A model generated the notes under the pieces. The model made no database searches, had not been told where the DNA came from, and was given only the letters and a program-made list of their open reading frames with translations. DNA of 64,000 nucleotides from Chrysomallon squamiferum (taxonomy: Eukaryota > Mollusca > Gastropoda > Neomphalida > Peltospiridae): positions 26,317,446-26,381,445 of the forward strand of contig CM022665.1 in NCBI GenBank assembly GCA_012295275.1. The letters are read 5' to 3'. Positions within the stretch are counted from its first letter, which is position 1; each line of letters begins with the position of its first letter. The position numbers and the translations under genes are program-made. Below are positions 38,291 to 50,929 of this stretch, in pieces.

Positions 38291-39009
38291 GTAAGTAAGA
38301 CTGCAGCCAGTCAGTGATTCAGAGTTCTCAGTTCCAGTTTACTGGTCAATCAAGCACTGATCCCTTCCGATTAGAACCTGATTAATTAATTACATGTCCA
38401 ATAATGATCATCCTGATTTGTTTAATGGGATTGGCCCTGCACTAAGCTGTTTACTTTAATATAAAACTGATAAAAGGATATTAATTTGTGGAAATGAGGC
38501 TTTATCAACAATTAGTCTGTCTTTTGTCCCTCAGTTTATGTATTGTGAATACCAGATAATTTGGACATAAACTGAAATTTATCATCTACTTGTCTGTTGT
38601 TGGTTTTTTTTAAAATATTTTAAAATGTGTTTAAGAACATATTTTATTATTTAAAAAAAGTTCTGTCCAAAAGACTGAATAGATATTAAACATACTTGCC
38701 ATGTCAGATGTATTCAGTACTTTGCCTATCTGTATGTATGTGTGTATGTGTGTGTTTATACACTATATATGTAAGTGTGTGTATGTATGCATATATATGT
38801 ATTGGTTAATAATATGTAAATATGTACATGTGTTTGCATTGTTTATGATAATATGTAGAAATGAAAGTACCATAAAATATTATTTTCATTATTTTGTTAA
38901 TTTCTTACTTATTATGCAAAACACATGACACACGTACACAAAAAGAAGTGTTTTGGTTTGTATAATTTTATTTAAAGAACATTTGAGGCAGGACAGTATC
39001 AGGATCTGT

Positions 39010-39170
39010 TATCCAGGGGTTTTCCCATTCTGACAATTACTCCTTGACATGTTTGTTAAAGTTATAATGAAACTGTTTTCTTATAAAAGATTCCTTGATG
39101 CTAAGTGATGTAAGTAGCCCATGAACTGTGTCATACCTCTGTCATTTCTTTGATATAAAAACAATATCAC
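39010..39170 (+). repeat. Decayed molluscan SINE (3' half)
   Basis: GGGGTTTTCCCATTCTGAC, GTTTGTTAAAG, AAAAGATTCCTTGATGCTAA and GTAGCCCATGAACTG follow family order. This copy retains the AGTAGCCCATGAA block missing elsewhere. It lies about 130 bp before the large tandem array at 39300. Confidence 0.55.
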
Positions 39171-39299
39171 TGGCACCTAATACTTTTTAGTACTAAAACA
39201 TACTGGAATGAGCATTAAAAAGATATACATAAATAAATATATTTTAATAACTGTATTAAAATAATACATTTGACCTTGCACAGTCTGTTAACTCAGTTT

Positions 39300-40095
39300 G
39301 GTTAGTGTCATCATCATTTAAACCCACAACTCACAGACAGACTGTTAGCAGGTGTAATTAACTTTACTCAACTCAGTCATCTAGCTCTTCTTGAACTCAG
39401 TACCTGTAGCCTTGAAGCAAACATTGCCAGCTACCATGTTTAATGATATTACTTCAGGTAATTTTTTCTTCATTGGGTAAACTCTAGTATAGTTAGCTTC
39501 TACAAAAAATAACTTTATCATTTGAATCCACAGCCCATCAGTCTAGAACCAGATTATTGCCCAACCTCCAGGTTACACTAGTATTTTTCAAAAAGAGTTT
39601 AACAGAAATCATTTCAGATTCAATTACAACGTGCTTCATTAGGTGCATTCTTCATCATTTGAACTTGGCGTATATGATCTTGAACCAAAGTTACCAATCT
39701 CCATGTTTTAGCCAACATGTCTCAAAATATGTTTAACTGATATTCCTTCAGGTACAAAGATAAATTCATTAGATAAACTCTAGTGCTTCTAGAAAAAAGT
39801 AGCTTCATCATTTGAACTCAGTATATATGGTCTTGAAACAAAATTGCCAACCTTTTTGTTTCAGCTAACACTTCTCAAAATGTGCTGTTAAACTGATGTC
39901 CCTTCAGACACAATCACAGAGTACTTCATTGGGTAATCTCTAGTGCTTTTGTAAAAAAATAGCTTCATCATTTGAACTCACAAGCCATCAGTCTAGAACC
40001 AGACTTCAACTGACATTTCAGCCAAAATGAGTTTAACTGATATCACTTCAGGTACAGTCACAAATGAATTGCTTCAGTGGGTAAAACTCTTTTAA
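39300..40095. repeat. Tandem array of about 137-204-bp units, five copies
   Basis: The marker ATCATTTGAACTCA (with variants) begins at 39313, 39517, 39654, 39807 and 39967. Each unit also carries CAGTCTAGAACC or GGTCTTGAAAC, GTTTAACTGATATC and CTTCAGGTACA, then CATTGGGTAAACTCTAGTGC. I do not recognise the element. Confidence 0.8.
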
Positions 40096-40099
40096 TGTG

Positions 40100-41320
40100 T
40101 GGTATAGGCTCACATTGCATAATCTGCTGCATGCTAACTAGGAGATTTGCAGACTGTGAGAAGTGGCTACCTGGAGTGAAGTTATTCCATCAAAGAATTT
40201 GCCCCTCAAGCAGAAGATAAGGTCAAACTGCTTCAGTGCCTCTTGTTAACAACTTCACCCACTTGGTTCTGAGAATGTTCACTCATTTACATTATCAACA
40301 AGCAAGAACTCCCAGCACCCAGTAATTTGTTACAGCATGAGAACGTGTTTAGTCCTGCTCTTTCTGTAATAAATAAATAAACAAATATTTGTGTTTAACA
40401 AGTTGTCGGCACATTTTAATATTTAGCAGTATTAGGTTTCAAAGATATTGATGTTGTATAATGATAATATAATCAAAGAAACAGCCTATGAATTATTCTT
40501 AACAACTAGGGATTTTTCAAGGTTTTTGATAAACTTGTCATACAGAACTGATTGGAACTGTGAAACACTGATGATTCTGTGACTAGGCCTTCTATTTAAT
40601 TAGCTACAGTCCACTCTTTTCTTTAATCTCTAAATTTGTTCTTTCTTTTTCTCTGTCATCATCTTTATTTCTCTGTTTTTATCTGTGTTTCCGTATCTTT
40701 GTTTTTTCTCTCAGTCTCACTCTCTCACCCCCCCAAACAGACACACACACCCTCACATATGCACACACAAACTGCTAATATATTTCATAAAATATTTATT
40801 TCTGCATTATTATCTTTCTTTCTAGTTGAAAATTTAAACATTTTACTAATTCATTATTAATTTTAAACATCATCTGTCAGTAAAACTGTATTTTTTTTTA
40901 AATTGTTTTTATCATATTCATCAGACCAGCAGGACGCATTTTTGACATAAATATGCTAATGCAGCTATGACCGTGAGAATGTGTGTGTAAACCAGTTCTG
41001 CATGAGACATATAAAATAAGTGTGTTCACTTGCTGAACCTTGTTATCCACTAGATGTTACGTGCCCACAATAAATTATCACGGATGACATTACGTTACTC
41101 CTTTCTATGACCATTTTCTGTGTAAAGTTCATATTTGCTTAATCACCTTGAAAAACAGCTTGACAGCTTTTGATCACACTCCACAGAAACCATAATCAGG
41201 TTGTAGGTTAAATTAGGTTCATGCCACCTAGACTCACCTTTATATCTTTTCTAGTGAAATATGTGACAAAGATCTGTGCCACTTGCTTCTGCAAATTTTT
41301 CTTAAGGTCCCACACCCATT
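40100..41320. other. Unique sequence, no gene seen
   Basis: Less AT-rich than average between 40100 and 40340, adjoining the tandem array, so perhaps the remainder of the same element. A short CA patch lies near 40740. Confidence 0.5.
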
Positions 41321-41324
41321 GTTG

Positions 41325-41665
41325 TTGTAGATATTATTGTTATTATCATTATTGCTAATTAATATAAATTTTTTTGCTTGCTTGTTGATATTGTTCTTTT
41401 TATTATTTTATTTTAATTTATTTTATTATTAATGTTATTTTATTAATATTATTATTATTATATTTATTTTGTTATTATTACAAAATTATCATTATAATAA
41501 CTGTTATTTTGTTAGTATTATAATTATTAGATTATTATTATTATCATCATTATTGTTGTTGCTGTTGTTGTTATTATTATTTTTATTTTTATTATTGTTG
41601 TTGTTATCATTGTCATCATTATTATTACCATTATTACTACTACTACTACTACTACTACTACTTTG
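41325..41665. repeat. Compound (TTA)n/(TTG)n/(CTA)n tract
   Basis: Long imperfect trinucleotide sequence ending in about nine CTA units. Poly-Leu frames are artefacts. Confidence 0.9.
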
Positions 41666-42139
41666 AATATTCCTTAATACCTTAATCTTCTCTTATTTAT
41701 TAATTTCTAAGTAATCACAGTTCTTAATCACCAATCAGAATTATAGTGATTTATTGGTCCAGTTTTCTAGTAAGGATAATTTCACGCTTAAGAAAGTGTG
41801 AAACATTGTATTAGTAAGTAATAGGTAGTAATTAACACCTGTCCAAGTGGATTTGGAAAATAACTGGTCATTTTATATTAAACCTCTATGTTTATGTGTT
41901 GTTAGTTTTAATTATTAAAAACATTGTGTATGTTATTTTATTCAGTATAAATGTACTTGATGTCAAAATCAAAAATTCAGATAAATCTTTGGAATCAAAA
42001 ACTCTGTAAATGAGATTTATAATTTGATTTAAAAAACAAAACAAAACAACCATAACTTATTTCTTTAACTGTATCATATAATTCAACTTCAATTGTGATG
42101 TTGCACCGAACTGAAACACAGGACAGTAGCAAATATAAC

Positions 42140-42570
42140 TGGAAGAATAAAAAAAAAAAAAAAAAAACAACAAACCCTTAGGAAAAAAAAGAAACAGTAA
42201 AAAAAAAAATCAAAAGAAAAACATTAAATAACATACACATGGAATTGTCATACACAAGTCAAGAGTCATTTAGTTAATATTAACAAAGGGTCTTATTCTT
42301 CATTTCTTTTATTTAAATGTCTTCCATTATCTACACTTTGATGTCTGAAAAGATAATAAGTGCAATGCACTACACTTCACAGTTCACAGCAAATTATTTT
42401 TATTATTTTTTCTCCTTGTAATGGCTTACGTTTCATTACTGATGCAAAAATACTACCATAACTTAGGCAGGTTTTTTTTTTTTTTTTTTTTTTAATCCTT
42501 ATTATGTTGTGGATATCATTGTTTTTGTTTTTGTTGTTGTTGTTATTTTTTTTTTTTTTTTTTTTTTTAT
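42140..42570. repeat. Cluster of poly(A) and poly(T) runs
   Basis: A-runs at about 42149-42167 and T-runs at about 42472-42493 and 42547-42568, separated by AT-rich sequence. Confidence 0.85.
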
Positions 42571-42799
42571 GGAAATTCAGATCTGGTTTTGTAAGTATAA
42601 TAGTATTATAATGCAGACTAATATACAGATAAAAGAAAAATATACTTTAAGGGGTAGACTTTTGTTTTTGTTTTTGATTATTATTATTATTTTTTTAATA
42701 AATTCTTAAATTTTATTTGTTTTAATACTGTTATTATTACTCTTCCGTTTGTTGTTGTTTTATTAATGCACTTGGGAAAAAGAACTGGTGGATTTATTT

Positions 42800-43001
42800 T
42801 AAAAACATTGGTATTTAATTTAAAAAATAATAAAAAAAAATTAAAAAAAGTATTAAAATAAATATAAATAAATTATTTAATTAAAAAAAAAATATATATA
42901 TATATAAAAAAAAAAAAAAAAAAAAAAAAATATCATAATTATATAACAATTATTTCTATAATATGTTTACATAATTTACATAAATCATTGTACCAAAGAA
43001 T

Positions 43002-43040
<39 letters not shown>
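42800..43040. repeat. Extreme A/T block with long A-runs
   Basis: Contains a (TA)n run and two A-runs of more than 20. It directly precedes the CpG-bearing candidate promoter. Confidence 0.9.
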
Positions 43041-43284
43041 TTTTTCCAAAAATCACCAACAAAATATTTTAATTACATCAACTTGTTTATTAATTTTTCA
43101 TGCACACAGGTGTGTAAACTTAATTAACTCTTTCTGTTTACAGTTCATAAATACCTACATTTAAATTAATTATCATACCTCCAACAGACACACCCAGCCT
43201 CTAAATACCTTTACTTTTACCTGTGAATACCTGAATACCTGGCCAAACAAAGGTGAAGGTCAGTAATGATTTACATTTCCACAG

Positions 43285-43487
43285 TCCATTGATTTCCTGT
43301 CGGGGGTCAACTGGGTTTTAAGTAGTACAAAGGTAGTGTCTTTTTATTTGAAAGCTGGCGGCGAAATCGAGACAATGATTGTGGCATTATCCAAGTCTGA
43401 AAAGCGGTAATTTGTGATAGTTCTACCATCTGCAGAGATAAAGTCCTAATTTTGTGTCCACATGTTCGAATGACATCAAAAATACAG
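43285..43487 (+). promoter_or_regulatory. CpG-bearing block, candidate alternative first exon
   Basis: In a window where CpG is scarce, this stretch has several (GTCGGGGG, GGCGGCGAAATCGAG, AAGCGG, TTCGAA), with more just downstream near 43538 and 43552. It ends in ATACAG|GTTAGT, a good donor at 43488. It lies 14.6 kb upstream of the MAN2A coding exon. An alternative promoter with its own first exon fits; an unrecognised repeat or a promoter of another transcript is also possible. Confidence 0.3.
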
Positions 43488-44274
43488 GTTAGTCACATGC
43501 TTGACAAATGACACATTTAATCTAAGTTTTGTATGTCGTATACACAGTGTGTTCGTAGTCAGTGTTATGTGTGTTAGGTGAGTATTAGTAAAACAGGTAC
43601 AATGTACCACATACCTGTATAAATACCTGTTTGTCCACCATATGTATGAGTTATTTTTTGTTCACCAGTTGTTTGATTTTATTATTAGAGTATAAATATT
43701 ACTTGTTTACCGATAATATTACACAGGTCATTTAAAACCAACAGTTGATATAAAGTTTAAAAACATTTATTTATCCATTACAATCTAGTGAATAAATTGT
43801 AGCAAGTATAATTTTACCATAATATCCTGTAAAGGTCTGAAATTTATAATTAACTCAAAGTATTTAAAGGTTTATTGACATAATAATATCTTGTCATTTA
43901 TTTTCACACTCTTTTCTAATGTTGATGTGTTAATTTCAGCATGGATTTTCTAGTATGTTTATTGACAAATTGGAAACAATTGGCACTGTTTTAAACATTA
44001 CAAACTTGTATGAAAAGAGAATTATTGATTGAACTGTTTAGTAAGCTGTATGTTTGTAAACGTGTATCACACAGCAGTAGATAGACATAATTTTGTATCT
44101 TATTACTGTTTAACTTTCTAAAGTTTTTTAATCTAAATTAATTTATTTATAGATTTAAGAAATATTTGCAAGGTTTAATGTTAAATAACATTTATTTTGG
44201 GATGATAAACTTTTTAGAAAGAGTGTACCAAAGTGTAAATCACTTAATGAAAAATTATATTGCTTGCCAGGTGT

Positions 44275-44410
44275 TGTTGTTCTAGCAGCAACATTAGCAG
44301 TAGTGGTGTAGGTGGTAGTAGTAGTAGTAGTAGTGGGAGTATTAATGGCAGTATTAGAAGTATTCTAGTAGTAATAGCAACAGTAGTTGTAGTAGTAGTT
44401 GTGGTTGTAG
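44275..44410. repeat. (AGT)n-type trinucleotide tract
   Basis: GTAGTAGTAG runs with interruptions. Confidence 0.85.
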
Positions 44411-44969
44411 AAATACCATGCTAGTATTTTTTCAATATTTTAATGGAAAAAGCAGACAAAAATATTTTATAAATATTTTATGAGAGGCAGGGAACAGATA
44501 CTACATCTTCATAGTGTTGGTGATAGAGCACTGGTTGGAATTGAAAAAATGTCACTGAGGCAGCTATGACCTCACACCTCGCATAAAAACACTACATCAC
44601 TTCTTTACTGGCATGCTTATTAAAGTCTGTGTAGTAATGTGAATATACCAAATCTGTATATGCATTTAAAGCTGTGTGTGTAGCTGACTTAATTGTCAGG
44701 GGTAATTTTTATACACGTCTTTGTTTTCATATTTCTTTTCATACAGGCTTAGATTGATTGCAAACTCACCATACAAACAATGATTGTTTGACTGTTTTAT
44801 GACAGGAAATTACTATTTGTATCTGCTGATGGATGCTTTCAAACATGTCCTGCAGGAAGTGTTAAAAGAAAAACACACCCAGCTCTAGTTTTTGTCTTAT
44901 CTAGTTTCATACTAGTATACTCACAAATGTTCACAGACTCACATACACGCATACTGACAGGCAAGCACA

Positions 44970-45130
44970 ACTAAAACACACACACACACACACACAAAAC
45001 AAACAAATAAGATATGTAATTACATACAGATATATAATACACACACATATATATATACACACACACGCACACAAACACACACACAGATATGTAATTACAT
45101 ACAGATATATAACATACACACAAATGCACA
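44970..45130. repeat. CA-rich tract with an internal direct duplication
   Basis: AGATATGTAATTACATACAG and the following ATATATAA occur at 45010-45037 and again at 45086-45113, embedded in CA/TA repeats. Confidence 0.85.
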
Positions 45131-45139
45131 AAAACACTA

Positions 45140-46455
45140 AGACCCCCACAATAAACATGCATCAGATGTGCACGCAAATATATCTAACATAAACAAAAAA
45201 AAAAGAGTATTTTTGTTTCTTTTTTCTTTTTGATATCAACTGAATATGCAACATCTGTTGAAATATTTAAACAAAAAAGATCATATGACCAGAATTAATA
45301 CTATTGCAACATTTGTATTGTGGAGTATTTCATTCTTCAGGGTTTTTTTTTTTGTTGTTAGAATTATATGTGTGTATTTTCTTCAACAGAATGATCTGGT
45401 AATTACAACAATTTTATTCTTGTTGTTCTATCAGTTGTCATAGAGATGTGATGTGACAAATAACATGTATTAAATGCTTTGTACCCATACCATGATACAG
45501 CATTATCACAATTAAAAACTGTACACCATTTCTGTTTTTGCTAGTGAATTGGCAATACAAGTGATATTTGTTTCTGTTGTATTTTGGTAGTTTGACTTTA
45601 TAACTAATTGTTCAAATGTCATTTTAATGATAGTACATATTAATAAAAAGCTAACAAACTGATTAGCAACATTTTAAATTATTTGCCCCTCTGTTTAAAA
45701 TAGGTGGCAACGCACATAATTTGTTTTTGCAAATTGTAGATAGCAGTTTAAGAGACGTTTGATAATAATACAAGAAATATGATATATGGCATAAAAACAA
45801 ATAAATAAATGTATGTGAATGTGTGTGTCTGTGTGTCCACATATCATGTAATTAGTTGACATTTCATCATTTCACACAACCACGTTTTGTACTTTCACAA
45901 GGACATTAATTGTCCTGTACAGACATCCTCCTTTGCCAAAGGCTATATCCTTTGCATCTTAATCTAACAGGACAACTGGACACTTAATTTCTGACCTCCA
46001 TGTATTAATTAACCTTTTTATCATAACAGTCTTCTTTATTGTTTGGTGATTGCATAAACTAACAGACTAAAACTTTATGCAACTAGTGTTAAATTTGTTA
46101 GGCTAATTGAGATATTTATATACACTGCTGTGTGGAATACCAGTTTGTAATAATTATATTCAGTATACATCAAGTATTTAAGTTTTTGTTATAGTTCATA
46201 TCTACATATATTGTGACCTACATACAATACTCCTTTTTTTTTTTTCTTCCTTTAATATATATATGAGTCATATTAATTTTATACATTTTGTGTAAGTTGT
46301 TTACATCATAAATGTTAAACAGAAATATTGACTTTATTATTATTATTTTTTATCATTTTAAGATGGAATTTGCTGAAACTTAATAACTATTATATTGCAG
46401 TTACAGCAAATTTTGTTTATTTTACTTTTTAAAGTGGATGTTTGTTTTTTTCACA
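45140..46455. other. AT-rich sequence, no gene seen
   Basis: No repeat or frame of note apart from short A/T runs. Confidence 0.6.
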
Positions 46456-46460
46456 CCTGT

Positions 46461-46544
46461 AGATGTTTGTATTATTTATTGTCATTTAATATAGTTGATA
46501 GAAGCAATGGCAGAGGTATAAAGCAATAAATAATACAAACATCT
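46461..46544. repeat. Hairpin with a 21-bp perfect stem
   Basis: 46461-46481 and 46524-46544 are exact reverse complements, separated by a 42-bp loop. The stem is AT-rich but not simple-sequence. Confidence 0.85.
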
Positions 46545-47696
46545 GTAGCTAACTCTTTAACAGTCATATAGCTGACACCTTTAGCTATATAATTCAGTCC
46601 CTATTTGTTCTGTGCTGAAACTAGTTTTTGTTGTGTTTTTGTCTTATTTTTTTACTTTCTTTTCCATTTCGTTATTCTGCAATATACATTTAGCTTATTA
46701 TCATACTGATTTATACACTCAAGTTTAAATACATTACAATGACAGCTTGAGGAGGTTAGTGAGTTAAAAAGTTTTCAAAATCCAATGTTAGTGCTCACCT
46801 GTCTGTGCAAATGTTTGTCTAAAAGACCTCTTGCTGTTAAGTGAAACAGTGTTTCTTCTTTAATTATTTCAGTAGTTTGAATAATTTGTAAAATCATTTT
46901 TTTCATTTTTTTTAATTTTTTTTTCATGTTGTAGAATCAGCTTTATAACCCTACATAGCATTGACAGAAAAAGTTGTATACTGACAAATATATCCATGAT
47001 GCTGAGAAACAGGCATGGAAATGGATACATGTAACTTTTACCATATTTTATCAGAAAACAGTTCAAGCATCCCTGACATGGGTTCAGTGTCTAGAGGGAG
47101 TTCTCACATGGAAATAGTTTGAGACTCCTACTAGGTGTTCAGGGAAGATGCATGTGGCTACTTGCTATGTAAATTATTAATTGAAAACCTCCGAAGAGTT
47201 GTTAAAACAATTAATCTTCCATGTTTTGACATGTCAGAGGTGTGGTGGTCAGTGTCGGAGACAAACAGCACTCTTCTGACACAAAACTGACACAACTTCA
47301 CATTAGTTACTGTAAAAACTACAGAGCACTTTTCTGATACAAACTGTATTTGAATGTGATGAAATATGGCCAAGAATTTAATTCAATAATATATTCAGAA
47401 AGCACGACCTGTAACTTAATCAGGTGAAATATGCAGATGTTTCAGATGTCTTTCAAATGAGGGGAACTGTGTAATGTGTCACTTCCAGATGATTAGTTTG
47501 CTTTCATTGGTTCCAGTTAGTCAAGTGTTATCTGCGAGATATGCTTGCTTGCAACATACGTGCTAAGTAATAACATACTAATTTACTGAGAAAATTGCTG
47601 AACATTTTTGTAGTCTTGTCTAAAGATACTGATATAAATGTATTTAAATACATAATAAAAAGAAAAGAATTGTTGAGGGCAGATAAGAACTTTTTA

Positions 47697-47699
<3 letters not shown>

Positions 47700-47733
<34 letters not shown>
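47700..47733. repeat. (TG)n microsatellite
   Basis: Perfect TG run of about 16 units. Confidence 0.95.
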
Positions 47734-47734
<1 letters not shown>

Positions 47735-48104
47735 CATTCTGATATAATAGTTTCCTTCTGGCAGTGACTTGTTTTCACCAAACTGTTATTGTCATTTTAA
47801 CCAGTTTTTGGTCTATTTGGCAGTGGGCCATTTTGGCTATAACTAATATACTGTAGTATGAAGTAATCTTTTGTTATGAATTGTTGTTACAGTCTAGGGT
47901 TTCAATTAGACTATAAACACTGTTCTACTGCTGTTTCTCAGCTGTTTAATTGATTTAGAAAACATTAGACATACAAAAGCTGCTTAAAGAAATATATCAT
48001 GATTTATTAGGCTGATGAAAGTCACCACATAAAAAATTATGTGAACCTAGTATACTTAATTATATCAGTAGTTTGAGATATAGTATCTGTCCTCTTAAAT
48101 GTAT

Positions 48105-48245
48105 CTATTGGGCTATTTCTTGTTCAGACCAGAACTCAAAGACTTTTTAAAAAGGGATGTGCTTTCCTGTCTGTGAGAAGGTGCAAACAAAAGATAAATA
48201 GTTGCTAATCATTAAGAACAGTCTGGGGATGCGGTAGGTATTGAT
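48105..48245 (+). repeat. Decayed molluscan SINE (body)
   Basis: TTGGGCTATTTCTTGTTCAG, GATGTGCTTTCCTGTCTGTG, AGAAGGTGCAAA and AGTTGCTAATCATTAAG form the expected series. Confidence 0.6.
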
Positions 48246-49089
48246 AACAATCGTTCAAGTAATATGTGATTGACACTTGATAATTGTTAATATTAAATTA
48301 TGTTGATTTGTTATTGAAGAAATATTACTTTGTTAATTCATCATCAATATTCTTCTCCAAGTTTTCTAGACAGGTTCATTAAATATGATATATATGTTTT
48401 TTTTATTGTGTTTTTTTCTAAAAGAAAGAAAACAAATACTATATATTTTTTTTATCATTATCAGGAAAGGAGATTATGTTATAAAATGATATATAAAAAG
48501 TATCAAATATAAACTTTATTACCCAGTTATCAATGCTTTAATTACATATTGGTAACACTCATATATATATATTTTTTTAATCAACAAATGTTTTGTTTTT
48601 TTCATTATAATGAAATCAGTTTCATCTTAAAGATTAATTCAATTACATTTGAAATTTCAGATTTGCCCAGAAAATAATCCACCTCTATAAACAATAATCT
48701 TATTTAAAAGTACTTTTATTTTTCCAGTCAATATTTTATCAAGAAACACTGGTAATTGTAAATATTTATTATACTGTAATGTTACCAAAGCGTTGTGTGT
48801 TTTTTCATCCATTCATTTGACAGTAATTGGTTGATGTTTAGTTCATTAAACCATAGTCAGATTTTTACATTTGGTCACACATATACAATGGACGTATTCT
48901 AGAATACATGTTTAGTGTTTTAATGTCACGTCATTAATTAAATAAATGGTACTTAATTTAACCCTACGCAACAGTTTTAAAGGAAGAAAGAAAATGTTTT
49001 ATTTAAAGACATACTCAACATATGTTTAATTTATGTGACATATAGGCTATTCTTCTTTTTTGATTTCGTAAACAAATAATATAAAAAAA

Positions 49090-49180
49090 AGAATAATCTG
49101 GTGGATAGCAAAGTACATATCATGACCTTTGATAAACCATTTGTAGGTCACTGTCTGGAATGGGAAATAACTTAAATGGG
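49090..49180 (-). repeat. Decayed molluscan SINE (body)
   Basis: On the minus strand TTATTTCCCATTCCAGACAG is followed by TGGTTTATCAAAGGTCATG and ATATGTACTTTGCTATCC, matching the middle of the family. Confidence 0.6.
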
Positions 49181-49559
49181 AGCTTGGAGATGTGTTGATT
49201 CTGTGAATTTACACATTTAGTACACTCCTTATTTAATTTTTTCAACTCTACTGTTGTTTTGGTTTGATACATACTTCAGATATGTTTTATTTTCAGTGGT
49301 GATGTGTTTGTTTTAGTGATCAAACGTTTTATTTTACAAGTATTATGGCTTTGTTAAGCAGTACAGTGTTTTAGTCAGTAATATAATATTATTGTTGTTA
49401 GTTTGCTAACATTGTTTGAGATTAGGGTTACTGTATTTACATTTAACATACTGAATTTAGTTTTGTAAAATATTTGAGTTTTATTAACACTGTGTAGCAT
49501 TTTCTGACAATAATTATGCTTGAATTTAATGATATATTGGAAGTTAATAATGATGTTTT

Positions 49560-50070
49560 ATAATTTAATAGTGTTGTATTTGAACTAAAAATCGGTGTTG
49601 CATTTGAATTCAGTGGTGCTATTGGGAGTTTTTTTAACCCAAATTACCATGTTTGAATTACAGGTTTATTTGTTGTCCATATAAAATCTTAGCATCTCCA
49701 AGGTTTATGGCATAGCCAGTATGTAAAGTACATGAAATTTAGTAGCAAAAAGCCCCCCAAAAAACAATTTTAACAGTGTTAATGGGATAAGATTGCCACC
49801 AGAAAACTGTAATTACTTTTTGAACTCAGCCTGGCATAAATATATCAGAGAAGAACATCCAATTATATAATATTTTACTAAATTATAAAATGTGAGTAGT
49901 TAAAATTTAAAAAAGTTTGTCATGCATGGATTCTCATGTGTTAGTTTCAGTAAACTGCCTCTGACTCATTCTTCTCTATGATCCCAGTGTTCTCAGTAAT
50001 CTGCTGTGATCCGGTCTTCTTTGTAATTCGTTGTACTTTGTGATCCACTGTGCACCATCTCCCTCTGTTA
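49560..50070. repeat. Two weak tandem patches
   Basis: GTGTTGTATTTGAACTAAAA and GTGTTGCATTTGAATTCAGT repeat at about 31 bp (49570-49650). Around 49975-50065, CTGTGATCC and TTCTTTGTAAT-like units recur at about 30 bp. Confidence 0.5.
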
Positions 50071-50761
50071 TAAAAATCTAGTTTTCACCACCAAGAAATA
50101 TTTACAAGTTTGAAACATATTTTCCTGTCAAATGATATTTTTGCTAATTTACTTTATTTATTTATACAGAATAATTTGCTTCAAAGAAAAGAAAGAAAGA
50201 AAGAAAAAATTAATTTGTGCATTATAAACTTGTGTAAAAATTGTGCTTGGCTGAAATCTTAGCAGTGTCATAATTTTGTTAGCAATTTAAAAATAAAAAT
50301 TAATGACTACACTATAACTGATTTATGTACTTTGATGTTTATGAGAGAATGAAAACTTTGCTTCTAATTAACAAGAATGACTGTAGTGGTTTTCCTCCTC
50401 ATATCATCATACAAAACTACAACATCAACAACAATAAAAAAAATACCTCATAATCATTCATAGAAATAAAAAAAAAACATGTTGAGATATGATTTAAATA
50501 AGTAAGAAGAATTGCAAAGGACAGACAATAAATCTGTCCTTGATAATTTTTATTGTTACATTTTTAATTCTTATTTTCATGTTGTGAACATGAGTTGTCT
50601 GAATGTCAGTTATGGCACGCCTGATAATTAAACACACATCTGTTTGAGTATGTTGCTGTTGCATCATGCATGATCTGGATGATAAAATCTTTTCTTGGTT
50701 AAAAGGTCAAGAAAAGAATGGACTATTTCTTTACCATTATCACAGTTGTAAGTCAAAGAAT

Positions 50762-50925
50762 GGTGGAGAGCTGTAGCTCAGTGGTAAAAGTCATTTCTTA
50801 CTTGAAGTGTAATAAGAACCAGGATCAAATCTTCTTAGTAACACCATTGGGCTATTTCCCAATACAAATAGTACCCTGCAGGGTTTTTTCAAAGGGCATA
50901 TTGTATGTGCTTTTATAGTGAACAT
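50762..50925 (+). repeat. Molluscan SINE with a recognisable tRNA-like head
   Basis: TGTAGCTCAGTGGTAAAAG is a clear pol III A box (about 50773-50791) and AGGATCAAATC a degraded B box (about 50821-50831). They are followed by CATTGGGCTATTTCCCAAT, a TTTCAAAGGGCATATTG block and TATGTGCTTT. This links the head to the dispersed body fragments. It is not a functional tRNA: the stems do not pair well. Confidence 0.65.
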
Positions 50926-50929
50926 TTAT

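Noticed and set aside
39300-40095. CRISPR-like array
   Set aside because: Repeats are diverged, long and variably spaced, and the context is an animal genome.
50771-50845. Functional tRNA gene
   Set aside because: The A box is good but the B box is degraded, the stems do not pair well, and it continues into a SINE body.
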